DNA of 64,000 nucleotides from CAWEBF01 sp963807235 (lineage in GTDB: Bacteria; Acidobacteriota; Vicinamibacteria; Vicinamibacterales; UBA2999): NCBI GenBank assembly GCA_963807235.1, contig CAWEBF010000018.1, forward strand, positions 124,001 to 188,000, in the 5' to 3' direction. Numbering within the stretch: position 1 is the stretch's first letter; the number at the start of each line of letters is the position of its first letter. Both the position numbers and the translations under genes were made by a program. Positions 42,753-54,771 of this stretch are shown piece after piece. A model generated the notes under the pieces. The model searched no databases and was not told where the DNA came from. It saw nothing but the letters and a program-made list of their open reading frames with translations.

Positions 42753-44048
42753 ATGGAAGGCCGCGTCCAACGCCGCCCACGCGTCTCGCGCGAAACGCGC
42801 CTGCTGCTCGTCACGGTTGCCCTGGCGGCCGTGTCGCTCTGGGTACTCGACCGCGTACGCTCGTTCGAGCTCGACCCTGTGGTTGCGGACTCGGCTCGAC
42901 CGCTTCTTCGTCCGCTGCTTGGACGTCCGGCGATCGACGAGCTGAGCATCGACCTGGCGCGCCTGGACGCGCGCATCAGGCCATGGCTGACTACTGTCGC
43001 GCTGCCCGGTGGGGCGGCCCCGGCGGAGCGCACCGCCGCCGCGGTGCGACTGCGCGACGACGTGACGATCGCGTTCGTGCCCCTGGGTGCGGAGGTTGTC
43101 GATCGGCCGGCCGCGGTCGTGGCCCATGATCGCCCCACTGGCTTGACCGTCCTCCGCGCCGACGATGCGGCCGTGCCGCCGCCCTTGTCGATCTGGATGC
43201 CCGATTTCTCATCGGGGCCTCGGTATCTGTTGGTGGCGGAGCCGACGGCCGGCGGCATCGCCACGCGCCCCCTCCTGCTCAGCGGCTTGTCCGTACGTTC
43301 GTCGGCGGCGTGGAGCGACTCGATTTGGGCGCTTCCGCCGGGGAGCGCCGCCAGGCCAGGCAGCCTGCTGTTTACGACGGCGGCGGAGCTGGCGGGTGCG
43401 GTTATCGAAGACGACAAAGTGCTGTCGTTCGTGCCCGCGCCGCTGCTTGTCGCGGAGGTCGATCGGCTGCTGCTGCGCGCCGGCGCGAGCCCCGGTGGCT
43501 TGCCGGTGGAGGTCGAGGATCTGGCGCCTGCCGTCTCGTCGATGCTCGGCGTGAACTCTGGCGTGGTGATCACCTGGACCGATCCGAACGACCCCAACCA
43601 GCTGCTTCGCAGCGGCGACGTGGTGCAGGCGATCGACGGCACGCCGGTGCGTTCGGCGGGCGAGTGGGAAGCGCGTGCGCACCGGTTGTACGCGGGCGAC
43701 GAAGTGCGGCTCAGCGTCGTCCGCGGTGGCGAGCTGCGCGATGTCCGCGTGGTGGCGTCAGCAGCCGCACGGCTGTCCTCGCGCGACGCGGAATGGCTGC
43801 CAGACCCGTCGGGAGCCGGACTCGGGCTCGCCATGGAATTCGTGCCGGGCCTCGGCACGTCGATCTCCAGCGTGACAGCAGGCTCCAGCGGTGCGAAGGC
43901 CGGGCTGCGCCCCGGTGACCTCATCACTCGAACGGACGCCATCCAGGCGCCAACGCCAGCCCAACTGCGGCGCGGATTTACCGCGGGCCCCATGCTGCTT
44001 TCGGTGACGCGCGGCGCGCGTCATCACGTGCTGGCGCTTCAACCGTGA
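42753..44048 (+). CDS. HtrA-like pseudoprotease with two PDZ domains
   Basis: A 431-residue protein. ATG 42753 is followed by a basic stretch and a membrane anchor (LLLVTVALAAVSLWVLDRV). Residues 45-250 resemble a trypsin-like fold (VVAHDRPTGLTVLRADD, later AAELAGAVIEDDKVLSFVP), but the nucleophile loop that should read like NSGGP is ELAGAV, so it is not a functional serine protease. Two PDZ domains follow (about 260-345 and 365-430). It is translationally coupled (GTGA) to the antiporter-like gene. A TACAAT at 42691-42696 may be its -10. A sensing or scaffolding role for the downstream antiporters is inference. Confidence 0.75.
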   Translation: MEGRVQRRPRVSRETRLLLVTVALAAVSLWVLDRVRSFELDPVVADSARPLLRPLLGRPAIDELSIDLARLDARIRPWLTTVALPGGAAPAERTAAAVRLRDDVTIAFVPLGAEVVDRPAAVVAHDRPTGLTVLRADDAAVPPPLSIWMPDFSSGPRYLLVAEPTAGGIATRPLLLSGLSVRSSAAWSDSIWALPPGSAARPGSLLFTTAAELAGAVIEDDKVLSFVPAPLLVAEVDRLLLRAGASPGGLPVEVEDLAPAVSSMLGVNSGVVITWTDPNDPNQLLRSGDVVQAIDGTPVRSAGEWEARAHRLYAGDEVRLSVVRGGELRDVRVVASAAARLSSRDAEWLPDPSGAGLGLAMEFVPGLGTSISSVTAGSSGAKAGLRPGDLITRTDAIQAPTPAQLRRGFTAGPMLLSVTRGARHHVLALQP

Positions 44049-45154
44049 CGTTCGCGGCACGCACGTCGGCCCCCGCTGCCGCGACTGTCCAGGCCGACGC
44101 GACGATCGACGCCGGTGAACGTCCGTCCCGGTCGCCGACGGCGGTGCTCCTGGCCGTTGGCGTGGCCTGTGGCCCGGAGGCACTCGGGTTGCTGTCGCCG
44201 CCGGCGCTCGTGGCCCTCGATCCCGCAGTCCCGGTCGCGCTGGCCATCCTGGGAGTCCTGGCCGGGTTGTCGCTGCCCGGCTTGCGCGTGGCCACGACGC
44301 GCGTCGTGACGGCCGCGACGCTCGAAACGGCCATCGCCATGACCTGCGTGGCGGGCACGATGGTGCTCGCCTGGTGGCTGCAGCTGCTGCCGGCGATGGG
44401 ATCGGTGGCGGCCTTCTGCACCGTCTGCGCCGTAGCCGCTTCGTCGTCACTCCTGCTGCCTCGCGCGGATCACTCGAGCGGGGGCCCGCTGCACCTGGTG
44501 ATCGAGGCGGGGGTGCTTGTGCCGATCGTGCTCGGCGGCGTGGCGCTTGGCGGTTTTCCGCGAGGCCTCGGCGCCCCGCGCGATCCTGCTCATGGCGCAG
44601 GCCATCGGGGCCGTGCTGCTGCTGGCGGTAGCCGTTTGGCTGCTCGTCGGCAGCGCCACGACCGATATCGAGCGTCGGCTGTTCACGATTGCCGCCGTGA
44701 TGGTGGTCGGCGGGGCTGCGGACTACCTGTCACTCTCGGCGCTCCTGGGCGGATTCGTGGCGGGCGCCGCCTGGCACGCGCTCGACGGCGCCGCACGCGA
44801 CGCGCTGCGTGCAGACGCCCACTATGTGCGCCAGCCGTTTCTCGCGATGGTGCTGGTGCTTGCCGGCGCCAACGCGCATCTGTCCGCCGAAGCGATTGCG
44901 CTGGCCGGCCTCTATGCGTTCGCCCGGGCGGCGGGGAAGCTGATCGGAGCCGCATTGGCCTCGCGCGTTGCGCTGAACATGCCCTCGGGCGTCGGGCGGC
45001 GGCTCTTGTCGCCGGGAGTCTTCGGCGTGGCGTTTGCCTTGAATGCGCACCGCGCGGCGGGCCCGGGTCTCGCGTTGGCGCTCGACGTGGTCGTTCTGGG
45101 CACCATCCTTGCCGACGCCGTGGCCGGCATCGTGCAGCGCGACAGGACGGCCGC

Positions 45155-45158
<4 letters not shown>
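44045..45158 (+). CDS. CPA2-like cation/proton antiporter-type membrane protein, one +1 frameshift
   Basis: GTG 44045 overlaps the PDZ stop. About 370 residues and ten to eleven membrane segments can be read after one repair: near 44554-44577 (GGCGGTTTTCCGCGAG) one extra base separates the N-terminal part (ending VPIVLGGVALGG) from the rest (APRAILLMAQAIGAVLLLA, DYLSLSALLGGFVAGAAWH, LSPGVFGVAFALNAHRAAG). The layout resembles a Kef/NapA-type transporter but with no convincing ion-binding Asp pair, so it may be a partner subunit. Its stop overlaps the GTG of the antiporter-OtsA gene. Confidence 0.65.
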
Positions 45159-47910
<2,752 letters not shown>

Positions 47911-47914
<4 letters not shown>

Positions 47915-48684
47915 GCACGTCGCGCTACATTCTGGGCCCCGAGTATCGTTCGTTGCTGGCTTCGTTCGCCCGTCGCCGCCTGCTGGTTGCGCTGGACTTC
48001 GACGGCGTGTTGGCGCCCGTCGTCTCGACACCTGAGGCCGCGCGGGTGCCGGCCGTCACCAAGCGCCTCGCTTTCCGCGTCGCCACTTTGTATCCCTCCG
48101 TCGTGATCTCGGGGCGGTGGCGCAGCCAGCTGGTGGACCGCTTGCCGGAGGTGCCCTTTGCGCGCCTGATCGGCAACTTCGGCTACCAGCCGCGGGATCA
48201 TGCGGGACATCCCGAAGTGAAGGCGCTGGTGCACCGGTGGGCGGCCATTTTGACCGAGGCGTGCGGCGCCCACGGCGTCACGATCGAGGACAAGCTGTTC
48301 TCGCTGGCGGTGCACTACCGCCACGCGCGCAACCGTCGCGAGGCACGCGCGCGGATCCTGAAGGCCGTACAGACGCTGGAGGGTGCGCGCTGGTTGAACG
48401 GCACGCTGGCCATCTCGGTCCTGCCCGCGACCGGGATGCACAAGGGTACGGCACTGCAGTCGGCGCGCAAGGGGCTCGGCTGCGATTGCGCAGTCTACGT
48501 TGGTGACGACGACACCGACGAGGACGCGTTCGCCTCCGACACGCCCGATCGTTTGATCGGCATTCGCGTCGGCCGCGCCGCGCAGTCGCAGGCGCCGTAC
48601 CGACTGCATCATCAGACGGATGTCGATGCGTTCCTGCGAGTGTTGATTGGGCTCCGGGCTTCAGGCTCCAGGCCCCAGGCCTGA
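47911..48684 (+). CDS. otsB: trehalose-6-phosphate phosphatase OtsB
   Basis: A 257-residue HAD-family phosphatase. Motif I is D29-F-D31-G (LDFDGVLAPV), motif II is in VVISGRWRSQ, and the later acidic motif is VGDDDTDEDAFA. It removes phosphate from trehalose-6-phosphate made by the fused OtsA domain, giving trehalose, an osmoprotectant. GTG 47911 overlaps the OtsA stop and GGGAGG lies upstream. The last nine residues (RASGSRPQA) are encoded by a heptamer array, so the C-terminus is probably not under strong selection. Confidence 0.93.
48650..48684. repeat. 7-base tandem array, unit GGCTCCA (5 units)
   Basis: GGCTCCG, GGCTTCA, GGCTCCA, GGCCCCA, GGCCTGA: the last codons of otsB, with the stop codon inside the final unit. 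It is the same unit in the same sense orientation as at 35908 and 54732. Confidence 0.8.
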
Positions 48685-48730
48685 TGGCCTCAGGACTCGC
48701 CACGCGCCCAACCCCAGAACCGAAAGCCGC

Positions 48731-51458
48731 CTAGCCCTCGTTGAGCGCTGCCACCGGATCAACTCCTGACGCTCGTGACGCCGGGAGATACGTGGCAACA
48801 AATGCGACCATGAGCAGCACGCCGATTGCCAGGGTCAGCGTGAGCGGATCGTGAGGCGCAACGCCGTACAGCCGGCTCGTGATCAAGCGGGATCCGAATA
48901 CTGTGAGAGCGCCGCCGAGCGCTACACCGGTCAACACGGCCCCGCCGGTCTCGCGCAGAATCATTCCGATGACGTCGCGGGACTGCGCACCCAGGGCGAT
49001 TCGAAGGCCGATCTCACTCGTGCGCCGCGCGATGCCCAAAGACAGCACTCCGTAGAGGCCAATGGCCGCGAGCGCCAGAGCGACGCCGCCGAACATGAGG
49101 GCAAGCCAGGCGATGGTGCGATCCTCGGCGGTCAGCTCGGCCAACTTTTCTTCGATCGATGACATCTCCGCAATGGCTAGCGAGCTGTCAGCCTCGGCGA
49201 TCGCCTCTCGAACGGCCCTCATCGTTGACGCCTTGTCCGTGCCCGACTGAATCAGGAACGTCCGGCTGCCGCTCGACGACGACCGCTGCTCAGCCGGGAC
49301 GAAGAATCGCGGTTCGACCTCACCCCGCAACGCATGCGTCCGGGCATTGCCGACGACGCCCACGACCTGATATGCCGTGCGCACGCCGGCGTCGCCGATG
49401 GTCGCCACATGCAGGCCGATCGGGTGCCTCCCGCCGAAGTAGCGCTTCACGAAGGCCTCGTTGACCAGACACACGAATGGTGTGTCGGCACGGTCGTCGT
49501 CAGAGATATCGCGTCCCAATCGGATCGGGACTCCAAGGGTCGTGAAGTAGTGCGGGCCTACCCGATCCAACGCGGAATACTGCTCACCCCGCTCCGTCAA
49601 CGCGCTGCCTTCCACCTCGATGCCGGACGTCGAGACTCCACCGCTGAACAGGCCAAGCTGAGAAAAGGTTGCGCCGTCGACGCCAGGAATTCGCTCGAGG
49701 CCAGCGCGAAGCTCGCGGAGCACACGGTCGCGCCGAGTCACATCCTGTGCGAGATCGTTCAGGCTGACACGAGTCAGCATCAGCCGCTCGGCACGAAAAC
49801 CCAGATTTGGACGTTGCAGGTTGTAGACCGTTCGCGAGAGCAGGCCCGCGCCGACGAGCAGGGGCAAGGAGAGCGCCAGCTGCAGGGCGACCAGCCAACG
49901 GCCCAGGCGCAGTTCCGGTTTGGAACCAAGGGCGGTGCGGCTGGTGTTCTTGAACGAGGGCCCACCGCCGCTTTTGGTCGTCTGCCACGCGGGCAGAACG
50001 CCGAAGGCGAGAGCGGTGGCGAACGTGGCCGCAACGGCGAAAGACAGCACAGGCAGACTGAATGAAAACTCGACAAAGAACCACGGTTCGCCTTCCTGAA
50101 GTCTCCGTACAAGCACACCATGCAGCACGAATGCGAGTGCCAACGCGGCGATGCCGCCGAGCGCGGCCAATGCCAGGCTCTCGGTGACGAGCTGGCGAAC
50201 GAGACGCCCACGGCTGGCGCCCAGCGACAACCGGACCGAGATTTCGGGGCGACGCGCAGCGCCGCGAGCGGTCAACAGATTGGCGAGGTTGGCGCACGCG
50301 ATCAGGAGCAGAATGCCGACCGACGCGAATAGCGCCGATAGAGACGAGGAGAATTGTTCGAGTGTGGCGGACACGCCGCGCCCGCCGGGACGGAGCTGAA
50401 GCTCCTGATCCAGAAGCTCGCGTGTCCATTGATCGCCCCGCGCACCGTAGAACGATTCGAGTCCGGCCCGGAAGATCGCGTTGGCCTGCGACTCGGCTTG
50501 GACGCCGGCGACTCCGGGCTTCAAGCGCCCGAAGACGTGAAGCCACATGGCCTTGTCGGGGGGCTCCTCATGGAGCCAGTCGCTTCCGGGTAACACGCGA
50601 GGCTGCAGCCTCAAAGGGAGCCACAGGTCAGGCTGCTGCCCTCCGTTTTCCCCCACGAAGCCGGCTGCCGCCACTCCGACAATGCTGATGGACGTCCCGT
50701 GTATGGTCAGTGTCTTGCCCAGTGCGTCTGGACGGCCGCCGAAGCGTCGCTGCCAATAGCTGTGACTGATGACGGCGTACGCCGGTTCGCCCGTGTCCTC
50801 GGTGGCGGCGAACAGGCGGCCGAGCGCCGGCCGCACGCCCAACACCTGGAAGAATCCACCCGAGACCAGCCGGCCGCGAGCTTCCTCGACAGGTCCGCCT
50901 TCGACTCGAGCCTGCCAGCCGTTCAAGCTGCTTTGGGAGGCCATGAGTGAGGAGAAAGCGGACGCATGCTCACGCAGCTGCTCGAACTCGGCGTAGCTCA
51001 CCCACGATCGGGGACCATCCGCGCGGGTGCTCCAGGTGCCGCGCCACATGCCCTGAGCCGACGGATTCGAAAGCATGATCAGCTCTCCCGGCCGATCGAC
51101 ACCCGGCAGCGGAGCGTTCAGCACGTTGTTCCATAAGCTGAAGATCGCCGTGGTGGCGCCGATGGCGAGTGTCAGCGACAACACTGCGAATGACGGGAAC
51201 GCCGGCTTCGCTGCCATCGTTCGGAAGGCGTGGCGGAGATCCTGAATGACCAGCGAGCAATGTTCCTTGGGGGCGAAGGCGACGAGGTCCCACGCAGCTC
51301 GTGCCCACAACGCGGCTTCAGCCCGCCACGTACCCGCCCGGCGGGCTTCGTCGAGCTGTTCCAAAAACGTCAGGCGCATCTGGTTGCCGTACTCGTGCCG
51401 GAACGGGGAGGGATAGCAGTACCAGCAAGACGCGATAGAGGGCGTTCGCGCGTCTCAT
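48731..51458 (-). CDS. ADOP-type (acidobacterial duplicated orphan permease) ABC permease, one +1 frameshift
   Basis: About 908 residues: an N-terminal amphipathic stretch, then two MacB/FtsX-type permease halves (GATTAIFSLWNNVLN to LLIACANLANLLTARGAARR, and SIGVARR-like IARRTSEIGLRIALGAQ to ASRASGVDPVAALNEG). No ATPase is encoded nearby, as usual for ADOP proteins. The native start is ATG 51458, whose ATGA overlaps the PadR stop. One extra base near 51415-51420 (GTACTGCTATCCC) breaks the frame; repair gives VLYPSPFRHEYGNQMRL, the standard ADOP N-terminus. Without repair translation would start at 51379. PadR-ADOP pairs are typical of Acidobacteriota. Confidence 0.88.
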
Positions 51459-51808
51459 GCGTTTCGTACCAGGCCAGTGTCGCGGGCCTGCTGAAGAAGG
51501 GCGTTCAGCCGCGCCACTTCGGCCGCGGCGACGCGCCGTCCGAATCGCGCGAGGTGGTAGTAGCGTCGCCGCTCGTCGGTGCTGGAGGGATCAGGACTCT
51601 CGCGTAGCTCTTCAATCAACCCCTGCTCCAGCATGCGGCGGATGGAGCTGTAGAGAGTCGCGGCGCTCAATTGCACCGCACCATCCGTCCTCGTTGTGAT
51701 GTCCTGCATGATCGAGTACCCGTGACGGTCCCGATCGGCAAGCGCGATCAGAATGTGGAAGACGGCCGTCGGCAGGGGAAGCAGGTCTTCGGGCTTTGAG
51801 TCGCTCAT
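51455..51808 (-). CDS. PadR-family transcriptional regulator
   Basis: A 117-residue winged-helix repressor with the PadR core: LPTAVFHILIALADRDRHGYSIM, SAATLYSSIRRMLEQGLIEEL and ERRRYYHLARFGRRV. It lies directly upstream of the ADOP permease with an ATGA overlap. The promoter region contains a 25-base inverted repeat (51830-51854), a likely autoregulatory site. The effector is unknown. A single-domain PadR of this length is typical for the ADOP-linked group. Confidence 0.92.
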   Translation of the reverse strand: MSDSKPEDLLPLPTAVFHILIALADRDRHGYSIMQDITTRTDGAVQLSAATLYSSIRRMLEQGLIEELRESPDPSSTDERRRYYHLARFGRRVAAAEVARLNALLQQARDTGLVRNA

Positions 51809-51829
51809 TGGGCGTTCTCTAACTTCACC

Positions 51830-51859
51830 AACTATACACTTATATGGTATAGTTCGTAA
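51830..51859 (-). promoter_or_regulatory. PadR promoter overlapped by a palindromic operator
   Basis: The arms AACTATAC (51830-51837) and GTATAGTT (51847-51854) are perfect reverse complements around nine bases. On the minus strand TTACGA (51854-51859), a 17-base spacer and TATAGT (51831-51836) form a promoter inside the palindrome. Repressor binding would cover both spacer and -10, so PadR probably controls its own operon. The region is AT-rich in a GC-rich window. Confidence 0.75.
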
Positions 51860-51913
51860 CGAAAGAGTACGAAGCGGGGGGTCGAGTAAGGCCGATCCGA
51901 AAGCTTTTAGCCG

Positions 51914-51961
51914 GCCGGAAGCCGGAAGCCGAAGCCGAGAGCCGAGAGCCGAGAGCCGAAA
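51914..51961. repeat. 7-base tandem array, units GCCGGAA and GCCGAGA (about 7 units)
   Basis: GCCGGAA, GCCGGAA, GCCGAA (one base short), then GCCGAGA three times and GCCGAAA. It lies just downstream of the cyclophilin stop (51969, minus strand), in the gap before padR. Confidence 0.85.
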
Positions 51962-51968
51962 TCGGTTC

Positions 51969-52481
51969 TCAGTCGCGCGTGATCTTGATCCCGAGAATGG
52001 AGATGTCCTTCACCGGCCGATCCTGCCGGCCCGTCGGCGTGCTGCCGATGCGGCGCACGATGTCCATGCCGGAGGTCACCTCGCCGAACACGGAGTGCCG
52101 GTTGTCGAGGTGCGGCGTCGCGCCGAGCGTGATGAAGAACTGACCGCCGTTGGTGTTGGGCCCGCTGTTGGCCATCGACAGGATGCCGGCCTTGTCGTGC
52201 CGGAGCCGCGGATGGAACTCGTCGGCGAACTTGTATCCGGGGCCCCCGATGCCCTGCCCCAGCGGATCGCCGCCCTGGATCATGAAGCCGTCGATCACGC
52301 GGTGGAAGATGATGCCGTCGTAGTACGGCGTCTTCATCTTCTCCCGGGTGCCGGGATGCGTCCATTCCTTCGTGCCTTCGGCCAGCCCGACGAAGTTGGC
52401 CACGGTGTTGGGCACTTCCTCGTCGAACAGTCGTACGGTGAAGCTGCCCTCGCTCGTCACGAACTCTGCATGCACGGCCAC
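51969..52481 (-). CDS. cyclophilin-type peptidyl-prolyl isomerase
   Basis: A 170-residue cytoplasmic-type enzyme without a signal peptide. Active-site segments are FHRVIDGFMIQGGD (the catalytic Arg), GILSMANSGPNTNGGQFFIT and HLDNRHSVFGEV. It catalyses proline cis-trans isomerisation. GTG 52481 has CCGGAGGA upstream. It is divergent from glgB across only 39 bases. The length and the compact EGTKEWTHPGTREKMK insertion are common in bacterial family members. Confidence 0.93.
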   Translation of the reverse strand: MAVHAEFVTSEGSFTVRLFDEEVPNTVANFVGLAEGTKEWTHPGTREKMKTPYYDGIIFHRVIDGFMIQGGDPLGQGIGGPGYKFADEFHPRLRHDKAGILSMANSGPNTNGGQFFITLGATPHLDNRHSVFGEVTSGMDIVRRIGSTPTGRQDRPVKDISILGIKITRD

Positions 52482-52520
52482 GCGGTGTCCTCCGGGCCTT
52501 CAGTATGTCAGATCGTTACA

Positions 52521-54734
52521 ATGCCATCGATGACCAGTGGGACCGCCGTGTCGCGCGAGCTGACTGCTCTGGCGGCGGGCACCTGCGCAAACCCGTTCAG
52601 CGTGCTGGGCCGTCACGCCGCCAGCCTTGGCGGCCAGCCCGCCGTGCTGATTCGTACCATCCAGCCGCGCGCCTCGTCGGTTGAGCTTGTGGCCGACGGC
52701 CGCTCGATCCCCATGACGCGCGTGCGGCCCGCGGGCGTCTTCGAAGCCACGATTGCCTGGGACGCCACGCCGCACGACCTGGCGTACCGGCTCCGCGTGC
52801 ACGAAGGCGACGCGGTGCACGAGCTGGTCGATCCCTACCAGTTCGGGCCTGCCCTGACCGATTTCGACCTGCACCTCTTCGCCGAGGGCACGCACTACCG
52901 TGCGTGGGAACAGCTGGGCGCGCGCCGGATGACGATCGGCGACGTGACCGGCGTGCACTTCGCCGTATGGGCGCCGAACGCGCAGCGCGTCAGCGTCGTG
53001 GGCGACTTCAACCACTGGGACGGCCGTGCGCACCCGATGCGCCGCCTGATGCCATCGGGCATCTGGGAGCTGTTCGTTCCCGACCTGGGCAACGGCGCCC
53101 GCTACAAGTACGAAGTCCGCACACCCGAGGGGCACCTGCTGGAGAAGGCCGATCCGTTCGCGCGCGCAGCCGAGGCGCCGCCGCGGACGGCGTCGCTCGT
53201 GTGGACCGAGGACGGTTACTCCTGGAACGATCACGCCTGGATGTCGGCGCGCGCGTCGGCGGGCGGGTGGCTGGATCGGCCGATGTCGATCTACGAAGTG
53301 CACCTGGGCTCGTGGCGCCGGCACGACGACGGCAGCTGCCTGTCCTACCGCGAGCTGGCGGACACGCTGGCTCCGTATGCCTCAGGCATGGGCTACACGC
53401 ACGTGGAGCTGATGCCCGTGATGGAGCACCCCTTCGGCGGCTCCTGGGGCTACCAGGTGGTCGGCTTCTACGCGCCAACCGGCCGCTTCGGCACGCCCGA
53501 CGACTTCCGCTATTTCGTGGATCGCTGCCATCAGCAGGGTCTCGGCGTGATCCTCGACTGGGTGCCCGGCCACTTCCCGAAGGATCCGCACGGGCTCGCG
53601 CGCTTCGACGGAACGGCGCTCTACGAGCACGTGGATCCGCGGCGCGGCGAGCACCGCGAGTGGGGAACGCTGGTCTTCAACTACGGGCGCGACGAGGTGC
53701 GAACCTTCCTGCTCAGCAACGCGCTGTACTGGCTCGAGTCTTTTCATGCCGACGGGCTGCGCGTGGACGCCGTGGCGTCGATGCTGTATCTGGACTACTC
53801 GCGACCGGAAGGGGAGTGGCTGCCGAACGAACAGGGCGGGCGCGAGAACATGGAGGCCGTGGAATTTCTGAAGCAGCTGAACGCCGCCACGCACGGGCGG
53901 GCGCCGGGCACCATCACCATCGCCGAGGAGTCCACCTCGTGGCCGGGTGTCAGCCACCCGGCGTTCGCGGGCGGATTGGGATTCACCTACAAGTGGAACA
54001 TGGGCTGGATGCACGACATGCTGGCCTACGTTCAGGAGGATCCGGTGCATCGCCGGTGGCACCACGATCAGATCACGTTCTCGATGCTCTACGCCTTCAG
54101 CGAGAACTTCGTGCTGCCGTTCTCGCACGACGAGGTGGTCTACGGCAAGCAGTCGATGCTGACCAAGATGCCGGGCGATGCGTGGCAGCAGCACGCCACG
54201 CTACGCGGCCTGTATGGGTATTTCTTCGGGCACCCGGGCAAGAAGCTGATGTTCATGGGCGCCGAATTCGGCCAACGCCACGAATGGAACCACGACACCG
54301 CCCTGGACTGGCCGATCGCGGGCGAGCCGCTGCACGCCGGGCTGCAGGCGTGGGTCCGCGACCTCAATCGCCTCTACACCGTCGAGCCCTCGCTCCATCA
54401 AGTGGACTTCGAGCCGTCGGGGTTCAGCTGGGTGGACTGCGAGGACCGCGACAACAGCGTGATTTCGTTCATCCGCCGCACACGGAAGGGCGACGATTTC
54501 CTGCTGGTGGTCGTGAACTTCACGCCCGTGGGACGTGCCCACTACCGTGTCGGCGTGCCCGAAACAGGGTGGTATCGAGAGCTGCTCAATAGCGACGCCG
54601 CGCTGTACGGCGGCTCCAACACCGGCAACGCCGGAGGGCTGGCCGCCGAGCCCGTCCCGGCCGACGGGCTGCCGTTCTCCCTGGACCTGTTCGTGCCGCC
54701 CCTTGGCTGTCTGTTTTTCAAGAAGAGCTCGTAG
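52521..54734 (+). CDS. glgB: 1,4-alpha-glucan branching enzyme GlgB
   Basis: A 737-residue GH13 enzyme that makes alpha-1,6 branches in glycogen. N-terminal carbohydrate-binding modules (about 20-120 and 130-230, GDFNHWDGRAHPM) precede the catalytic barrel. The nucleophile is D416 (GLRVDAVASMLY) and the acid/base E469 (TIAEESTSWP), 53 apart as in E. coli D405/E458. FSHDEVVYGK holds the third acidic residue. ATG 52521 (or 52530) has no visible ribosome site. It is near otsAB but not in the same operon. An array follows the stop. Confidence 0.95.
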   Translation: MPSMTSGTAVSRELTALAAGTCANPFSVLGRHAASLGGQPAVLIRTIQPRASSVELVADGRSIPMTRVRPAGVFEATIAWDATPHDLAYRLRVHEGDAVHELVDPYQFGPALTDFDLHLFAEGTHYRAWEQLGARRMTIGDVTGVHFAVWAPNAQRVSVVGDFNHWDGRAHPMRRLMPSGIWELFVPDLGNGARYKYEVRTPEGHLLEKADPFARAAEAPPRTASLVWTEDGYSWNDHAWMSARASAGGWLDRPMSIYEVHLGSWRRHDDGSCLSYRELADTLAPYASGMGYTHVELMPVMEHPFGGSWGYQVVGFYAPTGRFGTPDDFRYFVDRCHQQGLGVILDWVPGHFPKDPHGLARFDGTALYEHVDPRRGEHREWGTLVFNYGRDEVRTFLLSNALYWLESFHADGLRVDAVASMLYLDYSRPEGEWLPNEQGGRENMEAVEFLKQLNAATHGRAPGTITIAEESTSWPGVSHPAFAGGLGFTYKWNMGWMHDMLAYVQEDPVHRRWHHDQITFSMLYAFSENFVLPFSHDEVVYGKQSMLTKMPGDAWQQHATLRGLYGYFFGHPGKKLMFMGAEFGQRHEWNHDTALDWPIAGEPLHAGLQAWVRDLNRLYTVEPSLHQVDFEPSGFSWVDCEDRDNSVISFIRRTRKGDDFLLVVVNFTPVGRAHYRVGVPETGWYRELLNSDAALYGGSNTGNAGGLAAEPVPADGLPFSLDLFVPPLGCLFFKKSS

Positions 54735-54759
54735 GCGCCAGGCTCCAGGCTCCAGGCCC
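54732..54759. repeat. 7-base tandem array, unit GGCTCCA (4 units)
   Basis: GGCGCCA, GGCTCCA, GGCTCCA, GGCCCCA, overlapping the last bases of the glgB stop codon and filling most of the gap to the convergent kinase gene. Confidence 0.85.
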
Positions 54760-54771
54760 CAGCTCCCGCGA

